Below, piece after piece: positions 17,386 to 26,718 of a stretch of 64,000 bases of DNA. The notes below the pieces were generated by a model that was given only the letters and a program-made list of their open reading frames with translations, was not told the DNA's origin and searched no databases. Each line of letters begins with the position of its first letter. Position 1 is the stretch's first letter. The DNA is taken from assembly GCA_017744365.1 (NCBI GenBank), contig JAGIBL010000006.1, positions 186,001 to 250,000 on the forward strand, in the 5' to 3' direction. The DNA comes from Nocardioidaceae bacterium. GTDB taxonomy: Bacteria; Actinomycetota; Actinomycetes; Propionibacteriales; Nocardioidaceae. The position numbers and the translations under genes are program-made.

Positions 17386-20300
17386 TCACGTGCCAGAGTA
17401 CGGCGTAGAATTTATCCAATCGGGACACTTGTCTCCCGCGTAATACGGACAATACATGGTGACGAGTTCGCCATGTTTCGCCTTTCTGTCGTTCCAATCG
17501 ACCGAAATACGGAAGGTCGCGCTGCGACCGGTACGCTTGGGTGTGCCGTTGACCAGTTCATACTCCCAAATCGTAGCCTCGTAGTTCGAATAGGTCCTCC
17601 GCTTTCCATTGTACAAGCCGTTCGATTTTCTAAATCCCACAAATCGCATATAGAAGATCGCTCCGGCAATGACGCTCTGATTGCGAATATTGTGCTTTCC
17701 GGCAAGTTTTTCAAACTTCCTTGCGGAGACGTGGACGGCAGATCCAGTCATTCTGCGGAAAGTCGCACCGCAATGCAGGATGCAAAACTCTCCAGACAGA
17801 TCCTGGCCATTGACGGGATCCGCCGGGTAGACGTAGTTGTTGACGTTGCCGCCGTAGATCGGATCGGTGCTCGTGAACGTTCCGGTGCCTGGCGCATAGA
17901 CCCGAGCGCCCATCAGGATCAGTCCGGTGGAATCGGTCGCGCGCTGTTCGCCACCGAGCCAGCCGTAGCCGACGCCGTCAGCGACGCCGCCTGTGTTGGT
18001 GGGTGTCTTCCCAGTGCTCGCCGCGGTGAGCGGGTTTCCGTACTCGTCGGAATCCGACCAGGAAGTCAGCCCGCTCGGGTCTCCGCTGGTCGGGAGGTCG
18101 ACGGTGGTGACGGTGTCGCCGTGCAGGTCGGAGAGCGCGAGGCTCGTGCTGCTGCTGGTGATGGTCAGGCCGAGGTTGCCGCCGAGGTCCTCGGCGAACC
18201 GTTCCACGACTGGGCTGGCGGTGCCGGTGACCATCGAGGTCCATCCGGGGTTGTCCGAGGCGTCGGTGTAGTGCCGGGTGATCACCGTCGTTCCGGTCGT
18301 CGATGTCGACCTGCGTCCGGCCGCGTCCAGGCCGAAGGTCGTGGTGGTGCCGTTCTGGGCGATCGACTTGATCGCGTCGGTGTCGTAGTAGCCCAGGGTG
18401 GCCGCGGCTGCGCCCGTCGGGGTGTCGGCTTGGGGGATGGTGGTCTGCCGGCCGAACGCGTCGTAGACGTAGGAGCCGCCGCCGGGGGCGGTGGTGAGCC
18501 GGTCCCCCGCGTCATAGGTCCACGCCTTCGTTGTGCCACCGCTGGTGGGGCAGACCGCGCCGGCCGCGCCGGTGGTGGTGGTCTTCGAGGTGCGGTTGCC
18601 GTTGGAGTCGAAGGCGTAGTCCCGTACCTGGCAGGCCGTCCCGGGCAGCGCGGTTCCGGAGTCGGTGTCATCGGTTGTGCCGGAACCGGCCGGGACGGTC
18701 TGGTCCTTGACGCTGACCAGCCGTGCTGCCCGGTCGTAGGTGTAGTCGCGAGCGAACCCGGTCGCAGCAGCTCCGGGCAGGTCGTCACTCAGGGCACCGC
18801 CCGTCGGGGTCCATTCGCGCCGCACCCGGCCAGCGGCGTCGTTGTCCTGGGACCACCCCACCCATGCCACGTCGGGCTGGCTACCGGTGATCTCCCCGGT
18901 GTCGGGGTCGGTGATCGCCACCGGACCCGAGTAGATCAAGGACGCCGGCTCGCCGGCGGTGTCGTACCCGATGCGCTGGATCAGCCCACCGGGCAGGTCC
19001 TGACGCACCAAGGCGCCGGCGGAGTCGTAGGCGCCTTGGAACTCCAGGGGACCGCCTGAGGGGCGGCTGATCGTGAGCTTCGTCGGCAGGCCTCGGTGCT
19101 CGTCGTTTCCGGCGGCGTCGGTGCCGTCGTAGGTGTAGGAGGTGGTGCCCTGAGGGTCGGTCACCGTCGCGACGTCACCGTCGGCGTTGTAGGCCGTGGT
19201 CGTCGCGGCGTCGCCGTTGCCGGGGTTGTAGGAGATCTGCCGGCCCCAGGTGTCGTACCCGGTGGTGATGGTCCCCCCGCCGTTGCCGCCGGCTGCCGCG
19301 GTGGTCGTCGTGGTCGGCAGCCCGGTGGTGGCGTCGTACCCGACGGTGGTCGCGCCGACGACCGTCGACCCGGTCAGCCCGCTGGCGGTGATGATGGTCT
19401 GCCACGGCTTCCCGTCGAGCTTGTAGGTCTGCGTCGTGGTCCGGGTTGCCGCTCCCGCGGTCTCGGTGGTGGTGAGCGGGTTGAGCAGCTGGTCATAGGA
19501 GCTGGTCGTGGTCGTGACCAGGGTCGGGGTCGTACCGGCGTAGGTGGTCTGGCAGACCGCGCCTGCCCAGGCGGGCTGGTTCCCGCACGCCGTCACGCTC
19601 GGGTGCGCACCGGCGGTGTAGTAGATGGTCTTGCGGGTTCCCACGTCAGCCCCGTTGGACTTCGGCTGCCTGGTCTCGATGACCCTGCCGGTGGCGTCAT
19701 AGCGGGTCTGGGAGGTGATGTCGGTCGTGGTCGATCCAGCGGACCCGGCCATCTTGGTGGTCTGGGTTCCGGCCAGGCCCATCGCCCAGCCCGCGTTGGC
19801 GTCGCCGGCGATAGCGGTCCCGTAGTCGGTCGTCGCGGTCGAGTAGGTGTCGACCACGGCATCGGTGGCGGGGTCGACCGCGTCGCTGGTCGCCGTCGTG
19901 GCGAGCGCGTAGCGCTGCCCGGTGGCCGGGTTGATGCCGCCGTTGGGGGCGCCTTGGTCGTAGTCGGTGTGCGTGTGTGGCCGAGCCCAGGCCATCGCTC
20001 CCGTGCTGGTACGGATCCAGCGCGCGGTGGCATAGGTGTCGGTGACGACCGACCCCGCGGCCAGGACCACGGCACCGCCTGCGTCCTTGACCTCAGCGTT
20101 GTAGGCGGTGAGGTCGCCGGCCTGGCCGGCGAGGAGGTCGCCGTCTTGGATCGCGGCGATGTCGGACTGGTCGAGGCTACGGATGACGTTGTCGTGGTCG
20201 TCGTAGCTGGCCGAGGTGTAGAGCCAGTTGCCGGCGCCGAACTCGGCACTGTTCACGGTGCGGCCGTCGGCGTCGGTGTAGGTCAGATCGGCGTCACGCC

Positions 20301-23300
20301 ACGCCGCCCCGCCGGAGGCGGCGTTGTCGACATCGGTGAAGCTGACCGTGGTGCCGGCACCCGCGAAGGGCTGGTCGGGACCGAAGACCGCGGCGGCGTA
20401 CGTCGGCGCGCTGACCTGTCCCCAGTCACCGACCGTCGCGGCGTCGAGGTCGGGCAGCCCGGTGTGGCCGTGGGTCGGAACGTCGTAGACGACCGTGGCC
20501 AGCGTCGCGGTGCCTCCGGCGGCGTCGGTCGAGGGCCGCTCGCGCGTGACGCGCGCAAGCTTGTCCCCGGTCCCGTAGGCGTAGTTGATCGGCTTCAGCC
20601 CGGCAGGGGTGACCGACGCGACCCGGTCACTGGCGCCGTCGTAGGTGTAGCTCGTGGCGAGGCTGGTGCGCGGGTCGGTCGAGGAGACCAGTCGGTGGCT
20701 GTCGTCGTACTTGTAGGTGGCCAGCGTGGTCGTGACCTGCGTCGCCGCACCGATGACCTGGTCGATCTGTTTGACCTGACCGGCCACATCACCCGGCGTG
20801 CTGCTGGTCGCGGTGGTCGTGGTGGCATACGTGATCGTCAGCGCCCGGCAGCCCGCGGGAAGGTTGCCGGTGGCCTGGCAGGTCACTCCAGCGGGGACAG
20901 GGGCCAGCATCCGGGTTATCCGGCCGGCGGAGTCGCGGCTGTAGGTGGTCGCACCCTCGCTGCCGGCCTCGTCGATCGACGCGATCGAGAACACGCCCGC
21001 AGCGCTGGTGGTCGGTGCGGTCAGGACGCTGTACGTGGTGACGGTGCCGTCGTCCTCGGTGACCTTGACCTGGGTCGATGTCCCGGTGCCGGTGACACTC
21101 AGGGTGGTGCCGGAGAGCTGCGTGTCCTCGTCCAGCGGGACCCAGGCGCCGGCGGTCAGGTCGCCGGTCGTACGCCGGGCGGGCTTGGCGGCCTTGCCGA
21201 AGATCATCGCGGTCCCGACGCCGTCGACGAGCTGGAGGGTGCCGTCGATCAGGGTGCTGTCGACCAGCGTCATGTCACCCAGACCGGCGTCCGGGCCATC
21301 GAGACTGGCGGCCCAGCCGGGCCCGAAGACCTGGTTGGCCGGGTTGGCCACCGGACCGGCGAACGACGACGCCGTCCGGGAGACCGACAGGTCCGCACCC
21401 GGGACGCCCACGATGGCGTCCGAGTCCGCGATCGCCAGCTCACCGGTCCACAGCGCGACCTGACCACCCGGAACGTCCGCGGTCGGGAAGCTGCCACCGA
21501 AGGCGTGCGCGACGCGCAGCACCTGACGCTGGGTCGAGGTCCACGTGCAGTGGCCGGGCTGCTGGGCGCCGGGGTAGTCGACGCAAACCTGGATGTCCAG
21601 GAGAACCGGGCGATCCGGGTCGAGCGTCACCGGTGTCCCCGAGCCGTTGTCGGTCGCGGCGTGCCGGGTATCCCAGGTGCCGCTCACCTGAACGCCGGAC
21701 GCGCTGTTGGTGACGGTCAGGTTGGTGCTGGTGTCCTCGTTCCAGCCGGTGGTGTAGTCGTCGCTGGTGCCCGCGACCCGCCACTTGACGCTCGCGGTCG
21801 GGGTCCCGGTGCCATCGGCGGACGGCGGGCCCGAGGCAGCCAGCCCGACCGTGTCGGTGGTGGTCTCCGGCGATCCCGCCAGCGGGAGGGTCAGGCCGAC
21901 GCTGCCCCAGCCGAACCCGTAGTCGGTCGTCGACGAAACCTTGCCCGAGGGGGAGATGGCGGTCGCGGTGACGCCGTGGCCACCGTCGGTCGTGGGGATG
22001 CTGACCTCGACCTTGGCCACGGCCGGGTCGCTGGACTGTGTGATCAGGGTGTGCTCGACGGCGCGCCGATCCACGGCCACGTCGATCCACCCCGGCGCAC
22101 TGGCGCCGCTGCCGGTCGCGGTCACGGTGCACGCCACCGTGCCACCGGGAGCCGTCGGGGCCCAGGAACCGTCGGTGTAGGGGGTCGGGCAGGAGACCAC
22201 TGGTGCAGCCGGTGTGTCGGTGGCGACCACGAAGTCGGTCCGGCCCGACCAGGTCGCGGTCGTGGCCGAGGTGGTGTGGCCGGTGTACTCGGTGCCGTCG
22301 TGGGCGGTGGTCTTGACGTAATAGCTGTGCCCGGTCACCAGCGCCGTACCGGAGGTCACCGCACAGGAGGCCTTCTGCCCCGACGGGACGAACGGTGAGG
22401 AGCAGGAGGCGACCACGGCGTTGGTGGCCGCGTCGTAGACCTGGAAAACAGCACGAACGGTGCCGCCGTCGGGATCGCTCACCGTCGCCGAGAACGACGG
22501 CTGAGCGTTCTGCACGTACAGCGTCGAGGTCGAGGAGCCCTGGGGCGCGTACGTGGCGGCCGCGGTGAGGATCGGGACCGTCGGGGAGTACGGAGCCCGG
22601 TTGTAGGTGATCACCAGCTTCGGGTGATAGGTCGTCACCCCACCCGAGCCCTCCATCGAGCGGAACTCGCGGTAGTCAGTGCTCGCCGTCGGGGTCGCTG
22701 CCGAGAGCCGGAAGCCGTACTGGCCCGCGCCGGCCTGCCAGGCCTGCACCATCGACAACACGTTCCACACCGCCCAGCCATGCGCCGTACACGAGGACCC
22801 GGCCGGTCCGCCGTGCGGCAGGTAGTACTGAGGCGGGGTCACGTTCGCCACCGCAGGCTGGTTGGCCCAGGTGATCGTGGTCGGTGCCCAGCTCGCGGTC
22901 GGCCGGTAGACCACCGTCGACCCGTTGGTGCACGACAACGACCTCACGTTGCGGGCCTGCAGCTGAGCACTCAGCAACGTCTTGTTCGTCAGGTCCACCG
23001 TGGCGAACTTGATGAAGCTGCGCGCCACCGGCGCCGTGGAGTCCTGCGCCCCCGACCGCAGCGTGGACCACCCGTTCACCGTCGAACCACTGGTGTAGCT
23101 GCCGCTGTCCTGCACGAAGGTGTCGCCCGACGGCGTCGGCACCGTGAACGTCGGATCGATCGTCACCGGGTACTGCGTGTCCGGATCGGTCAGGAAGTCC
23201 TGGTCCGGAGTCAGGGTCAGCACCGGAGAGGCACCCGCGGTGGTCCCGTCCGGCGCCACCTGACCAGGCGTGGTCACCGTGACGTCTACCGGCGCCACGT

Positions 23301-24120
23301 CCGACGGCTCGCCCGTCGCGTCGGTCTGCGCATCCCACATCAACGGCCGCGGCGCCGCCACCACCACATCACCATCGGATTCCTTGACCTGCAGCCCGCC
23401 TGCCGAGGTCTCCACCAGCCGGGCACCATCCGTGGCCACCGGCATCGAGAACTGCACCGCAGACCCCTCCGACTGCCCGGCCTCCCCCGGCGACGAGCCG
23501 AACAGCCCGGAGACCGCGCTCGGGTCCTCGGGCCGCTCGCGCAGCACCACCGAGTGGGTGAACCCGGTCGGCAACGCGGTCACCACCAGGTCACCACCGT
23601 CGACAGCCCCGACATAGGTCGCCGTGTTGCCGTCGAGCTCGGGCTCGGGAAGCGTCGAGGGCCACGTCCACTCAAGGTCCTTGCCGTCCTCCGACATCGC
23701 GGCGAACACCTTGTCACCGCCGTCGGAAAGCTCCACGTCCGCCGCGGCATACCTCGGCTCGATCACCCCGTCACGCTCGACCAGGGTGGTGTCGACCTCG
23801 TGCCACTCACCCGCCGCGTCCTCGACCCGCACCGGCCCGTCAGCATGCTCCTCGGTCCACGACCCGTCCGGGTTCGCGAACACCTGCGAGGTCTCGGTAC
23901 GCCTAGAAAGATCCTCAACACGCTGCCCCGACGCCCGCGCGGTGACCACCGCCGAGACCGCGTCCGGGCGCACCAACGCCTCCGACGACTCCTCCGCGGC
24001 CGCCGACGCCGCCACCGGAACAGCCAACGCAAGCGGCGGAACCAGGACCTGCACCCCACTCGCGGCCAGCACCGCACTGGCAACCACAGCAACAACGGAC
24101 GAACCCGAACGCCGACCCAC
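17386..24120 (-). CDS. Secreted Rhs/YD-repeat polymorphic toxin
   Basis: A giant exported protein (2244 residues). Signal peptide (VVAVVASAVLAASGVQVLV), then a DNRLRE-type domain about residues 330-465 (SFIKFATVDLTNKTLLSAQL). Fibronectin-like and beta regions come next, a long YD-repeat array (YTYDGTDAAGNDEHRG, YDTWGRQISYNPGN, YTYDRAARLVSVKDQ) and the Rhs core end YAPGTGTFTSTDPIYGGN to DPVNGQDLSG. The 134-residue tip (17389-17790) is variable, clearly AT-richer and of unknown activity; it ends CPDWINSTPYSGT. Such shells enclose and deliver the tip to rival cells. I prefer the GTG at 24120: GGGAGGGG lies just upstream and the signal peptide then starts cleanly. The ATG at 24165 adds 15 residues without a ribosome binding site. 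Confidence 0.88.
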   Translation of the reverse strand: MGRRSGSSVVAVVASAVLAASGVQVLVPPLALAVPVAASAAAEESSEALVRPDAVSAVVTARASGQRVEDLSRRTETSQVFANPDGSWTEEHADGPVRVEDAAGEWHEVDTTLVERDGVIEPRYAAADVELSDGGDKVFAAMSEDGKDLEWTWPSTLPEPELDGNTATYVGAVDGGDLVVTALPTGFTHSVVLRERPEDPSAVSGLFGSSPGEAGQSEGSAVQFSMPVATDGARLVETSAGGLQVKESDGDVVVAAPRPLMWDAQTDATGEPSDVAPVDVTVTTPGQVAPDGTTAGASPVLTLTPDQDFLTDPDTQYPVTIDPTFTVPTPSGDTFVQDSGSYTSGSTVNGWSTLRSGAQDSTAPVARSFIKFATVDLTNKTLLSAQLQARNVRSLSCTNGSTVVYRPTASWAPTTITWANQPAVANVTPPQYYLPHGGPAGSSCTAHGWAVWNVLSMVQAWQAGAGQYGFRLSAATPTASTDYREFRSMEGSGGVTTYHPKLVITYNRAPYSPTVPILTAAATYAPQGSSTSTLYVQNAQPSFSATVSDPDGGTVRAVFQVYDAATNAVVASCSSPFVPSGQKASCAVTSGTALVTGHSYYVKTTAHDGTEYTGHTTSATTATWSGRTDFVVATDTPAAPVVSCPTPYTDGSWAPTAPGGTVACTVTATGSGASAPGWIDVAVDRRAVEHTLITQSSDPAVAKVEVSIPTTDGGHGVTATAISPSGKVSSTTDYGFGWGSVGLTLPLAGSPETTTDTVGLAASGPPSADGTGTPTASVKWRVAGTSDDYTTGWNEDTSTNLTVTNSASGVQVSGTWDTRHAATDNGSGTPVTLDPDRPVLLDIQVCVDYPGAQQPGHCTWTSTQRQVLRVAHAFGGSFPTADVPGGQVALWTGELAIADSDAIVGVPGADLSVSRTASSFAGPVANPANQVFGPGWAASLDGPDAGLGDMTLVDSTLIDGTLQLVDGVGTAMIFGKAAKPARRTTGDLTAGAWVPLDEDTQLSGTTLSVTGTGTSTQVKVTEDDGTVTTYSVLTAPTTSAAGVFSIASIDEAGSEGATTYSRDSAGRITRMLAPVPAGVTCQATGNLPAGCRALTITYATTTTATSSTPGDVAGQVKQIDQVIGAATQVTTTLATYKYDDSHRLVSSTDPRTSLATSYTYDGASDRVASVTPAGLKPINYAYGTGDKLARVTRERPSTDAAGGTATLATVVYDVPTHGHTGLPDLDAATVGDWGQVSAPTYAAAVFGPDQPFAGAGTTVSFTDVDNAASGGAAWRDADLTYTDADGRTVNSAEFGAGNWLYTSASYDDHDNVIRSLDQSDIAAIQDGDLLAGQAGDLTAYNAEVKDAGGAVVLAAGSVVTDTYATARWIRTSTGAMAWARPHTHTDYDQGAPNGGINPATGQRYALATTATSDAVDPATDAVVDTYSTATTDYGTAIAGDANAGWAMGLAGTQTTKMAGSAGSTTTDITSQTRYDATGRVIETRQPKSNGADVGTRKTIYYTAGAHPSVTACGNQPAWAGAVCQTTYAGTTPTLVTTTTSSYDQLLNPLTTTETAGAATRTTTQTYKLDGKPWQTIITASGLTGSTVVGATTVGYDATTGLPTTTTTAAAGGNGGGTITTGYDTWGRQISYNPGNGDAATTTAYNADGDVATVTDPQGTTSYTYDGTDAAGNDEHRGLPTKLTISRPSGGPLEFQGAYDSAGALVRQDLPGGLIQRIGYDTAGEPASLIYSGPVAITDPDTGEITGSQPDVAWVGWSQDNDAAGRVRREWTPTGGALSDDLPGAAATGFARDYTYDRAARLVSVKDQTVPAGSGTTDDTDSGTALPGTACQVRDYAFDSNGNRTSKTTTTGAAGAVCPTSGGTTKAWTYDAGDRLTTAPGGGSYVYDAFGRQTTIPQADTPTGAAAATLGYYDTDAIKSIAQNGTTTTFGLDAAGRRSTSTTGTTVITRHYTDASDNPGWTSMVTGTASPVVERFAEDLGGNLGLTITSSSTSLALSDLHGDTVTTVDLPTSGDPSGLTSWSDSDEYGNPLTAASTGKTPTNTGGVADGVGYGWLGGEQRATDSTGLILMGARVYAPGTGTFTSTDPIYGGNVNNYVYPADPVNGQDLSGEFCILHCGATFRRMTGSAVHVSARKFEKLAGKHNIRNQSVIAGAIFYMRFVGFRKSNGLYNGKRRTYSNYEATIWEYELVNGTPKRTGRSATFRISVDWNDRKAKHGELVTMYCPYYAGDKCPDWINSTPYSGT

Positions 24121-24321
24121 GAAGAACCCCTCCCGCACCCGCCCCCGAGTAGGGCGTCGGGACATAGACGGAGAAGGGGGCCCTCAGATCACGCGAACCT
24201 AGAAGAACGTTTCGGGAGCGTCCCAGGACGCGGAGAATCAACCTCAATCGCGACCGGTTGAACTAAGCGAACGCTTGCCCCTTCCCGACCCATCTCAGGG
24301 TCGGCTCAGGGAAAATACTGA

Positions 24322-24340
24322 TGACGAACAGCGTTCGTCA
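24322..24340. promoter_or_regulatory. TetR-like palindromic operator before the MMPL gene
   Basis: TGACGAACAGCGTTCGTCA is a perfect 8-bp inverted repeat around a 3-bp centre, 16 bp before the MMPL start and just after an AT-rich GAAAATACT that could be the -10 region. Its form and place fit a TetR-family repressor site. No tetR gene is adjacent, so the repressor would act in trans. Confidence 0.65.
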
Positions 24341-24356
24341 GTGCTGGAATGACCGC

Positions 24357-26546
24357 ATGCATCGTCAGATCGCCGGCAAGATGACCGGCCCCGTGACCAA
24401 GTGGATCGTGCTCCTCGGCGCGTTCGTGGCGGTGGCCCTGATGGCCCCCTTGAACTCGAAGCTCGTCGACGTGCAGAACAACGAGGCCTCGTCGTGGCTG
24501 CCGGAGTCCGCCGAGTCGACCAAGGTGGTCGAGGAGCTGACCGGGACCGTCGACCCCAACGACATCCCCACCCTGGTCGTCTACCACCGGGCGAGCGGGC
24601 TGACCGACGCCGACCTCGCCGAGATGGACAAGGACGCCGCGGAGTTCGCCAAGATCAAGGGCGTCACCAAGGAAGGCGCCATCTCCCCCAACGCCGCCGA
24701 GGCGCTGAAGGCCCAAGGCCAGAAGGGCGTGCCGTCGCTGATCTCCCAGGACCGCCAGGTCGGGTACGTCGCCTTCACGTTCAACTTCGGCAAGAACGGC
24801 TGGCTGGACATCCCGGACGCCGCCGACAAGGTCCGTGAGATCTCCAAGATCCCCGGCGTGGACGTGCACATCGCCGGCTACGGCGGTCAGGCCGCGGACG
24901 CCTCGGAGGCGTTCGAGGGCATCGACACCAACCTGATCCTCATCACGATGCTCGTGGTCATCGTGATCCTGCTCTTCACCTACCGCAGCCCGATCCTGTG
25001 GGTGCTGCCGATCCTCTCGGCCGGGTTCGCCTACATGATCTCCGGCGGCGTCGTCTACCTGCTCGCCAAGTACGCCGACCTGACCGTGAACGGCCAGAGC
25101 CAAGCCATCCTGGGCATCCTGGTCATCGGTGCCGGCACCGACTACGCACTGCTCCTCACCGCCCGCTACCGCGAGGAGCTGCGTCGCCACGAGGACAGGC
25201 ACGAGGCGATGGCGTTCGCGCTGCACCGCGCCGCTCCGGCGATCCTGGCCAGCGCCGCGACCGTCGTGGTCGGCATGCTCTGCCTGGTCTTCGCCGACCT
25301 CAACTCCACCGCCGGCCTGGGCCCGGTGCTGGCGGTCGGCGTCGCGGTCACCTACCTCGTCATGGTCACGCTGCTGCCGGCCCTGCTGGTGATCTTCGGC
25401 CGTTGGATGTTCTGGCCGAAGCGGCCCACCTTCGGGTCCGTCGAGCCGACCCGCAGCGGCGTCTGGTCCCGCGTCGGCGACCGGATCGGTCGCGGCCCGC
25501 GCGCGGTCTGGGTCGTCACCGCCGCGATCCTGGCCATCGCCTGCCTCGGCCTGTTCAAGCTGGACCCGTCCGGCCTGTCGACCGAGGAGACCTACACGAA
25601 GAAGTTCGACTCGATCAAGGGCCAGACCCTGCTGGTCGACCACGGCCTCTCGGACACCTCGAACACCGTGCAGGTGGTCACGAACAAGGACAAGGTCACC
25701 GACGTCCAGGCCGCGCTGGCCTCGGTCAAGGGTCTCGGCGAGGCCACCCAGCCGACCCCGGTCGGTGACGACCGCGCCTACTTCGAGGCGACCGTGAACG
25801 CGGACATCTCCTCGACGAAGGCGTTCGACATCGTGGAGGCGGCACGGGACGCGGCGCACGACGTGGCTGGTGCGGATGCCCGGGTCGGTGGCGGTTCGGC
25901 GTTCTACCTCGACACGAAGATCGCTTCCAACCGCGACAACAAGGTCATCATCCCGATCGTGCTGGTGGTGGTGTTCCTGATCCTGATGCTGCTGCTCCGG
26001 GCGCTGCTCGCGCCGCTCATCCTGATCGGCACCGTGATCCTGTCCTTCGGCGCTGCCCTGGGCATCTCGACACTGCTCTTCACCGAGGTCTTCACCCGGA
26101 TCTCGCTGTTCGAGAGCAACGACGGTTTCGCGCACGCCGATCCTGGGTTCCCGTTGTTCACCTTCGTGTTCCTGGTCGCCCTGGGCATCGACTACAACAT
26201 CTTCCTGATGACCCGGGTCCGTGAGGAGACCGCGAGCAAGGGCACCCGGCTGGGCTCCCTGATCGCACTCTCCTCGACCGGTGGCGTCATCACCTCGGCC
26301 GGCCTGGTGCTGGCGGCTACGTTCCTGGTGCTCGGCTCGCTGCCGCTGGTCTTCCTGGCCCAGCTCGGCGTCGCCGTGGCCCTCGGCGTGCTGCTCGACA
26401 CGATGATCGTCCGGTCGGTGCTGGTGACCGCGCTCAACCTCGACCTGGGCGGGAAGATCTGGTGGCCGAGCAAGCTGGACCGGGACCCGCCGGTGCAGCC
26501 CCCCGCCAACGTCGAGCTCGAGGAGCCGGTCGGCGCCGGCGTCTGA
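24357..26546 (+). CDS. MMPL-family (RND) transporter
   Basis: A 729-residue inner-membrane exporter of the MMPL type, usually moving lipids or hydrophobic compounds. Helix 1 lies at residues 10-30 (WIVLLGAFVAVALMAP), then a large extracytoplasmic loop and a first membrane bundle with GAGTDYALLLTARYREEL near residue 260. A second loop follows, then a second bundle with ALGIDYNIFLMTRVREE near residue 610. Both bundles keep the Asp-Tyr pair of the proton relay. The ATG at 24357 is chosen because an earlier ATG at 24321 lies in the palindromic operator. It is divergent from the Rhs toxin gene, about 235 bp away. Confidence 0.93.
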   Translation: MHRQIAGKMTGPVTKWIVLLGAFVAVALMAPLNSKLVDVQNNEASSWLPESAESTKVVEELTGTVDPNDIPTLVVYHRASGLTDADLAEMDKDAAEFAKIKGVTKEGAISPNAAEALKAQGQKGVPSLISQDRQVGYVAFTFNFGKNGWLDIPDAADKVREISKIPGVDVHIAGYGGQAADASEAFEGIDTNLILITMLVVIVILLFTYRSPILWVLPILSAGFAYMISGGVVYLLAKYADLTVNGQSQAILGILVIGAGTDYALLLTARYREELRRHEDRHEAMAFALHRAAPAILASAATVVVGMLCLVFADLNSTAGLGPVLAVGVAVTYLVMVTLLPALLVIFGRWMFWPKRPTFGSVEPTRSGVWSRVGDRIGRGPRAVWVVTAAILAIACLGLFKLDPSGLSTEETYTKKFDSIKGQTLLVDHGLSDTSNTVQVVTNKDKVTDVQAALASVKGLGEATQPTPVGDDRAYFEATVNADISSTKAFDIVEAARDAAHDVAGADARVGGGSAFYLDTKIASNRDNKVIIPIVLVVVFLILMLLLRALLAPLILIGTVILSFGAALGISTLLFTEVFTRISLFESNDGFAHADPGFPLFTFVFLVALGIDYNIFLMTRVREETASKGTRLGSLIALSSTGGVITSAGLVLAATFLVLGSLPLVFLAQLGVAVALGVLLDTMIVRSVLVTALNLDLGGKIWWPSKLDRDPPVQPPANVELEEPVGAGV

Positions 26547-26585
26547 CACACCCGCAGGACCAGTCGAGGCGGCTCAGCGAATCCC

Positions 26586-26673
26586 CCGTTCGCTCGGGCC
26601 GCCTCGGCGCGTCCGGAGCTTTCATCCGGGACGCCTCGGCGCGTGAGGGGCTTTCATCCGGGACGCCTCGGCG
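26586..26673. repeat. Intergenic array with 32-bp period
   Basis: GCCTCGGC recurs at 26601, 26633 and 26665, exactly 32 bp apart. The second and third units share a longer identical run (26618-26641 and 26650-26673, 24 bp); the first unit is diverged. The array lies between the MMPL gene and the ABC exporter operon. The period equals that of the arrays at 38431, 59190 and 59697. Confidence 0.7.
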
Positions 26674-26718
26674 GAAAACCGGTGGAGGCGAGCAGGGGCG
26701 GGTTCGTAGCGTGGGCGG

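Noticed and set aside
19096-22398. Long plus-strand open frame (1100 codons) opposite the Rhs gene
   Set aside because: It is an antisense frame of high-GC Rhs coding DNA with Arg/Gly/Val-rich low-complexity translation, no ribosome binding site and no recognisable motif.
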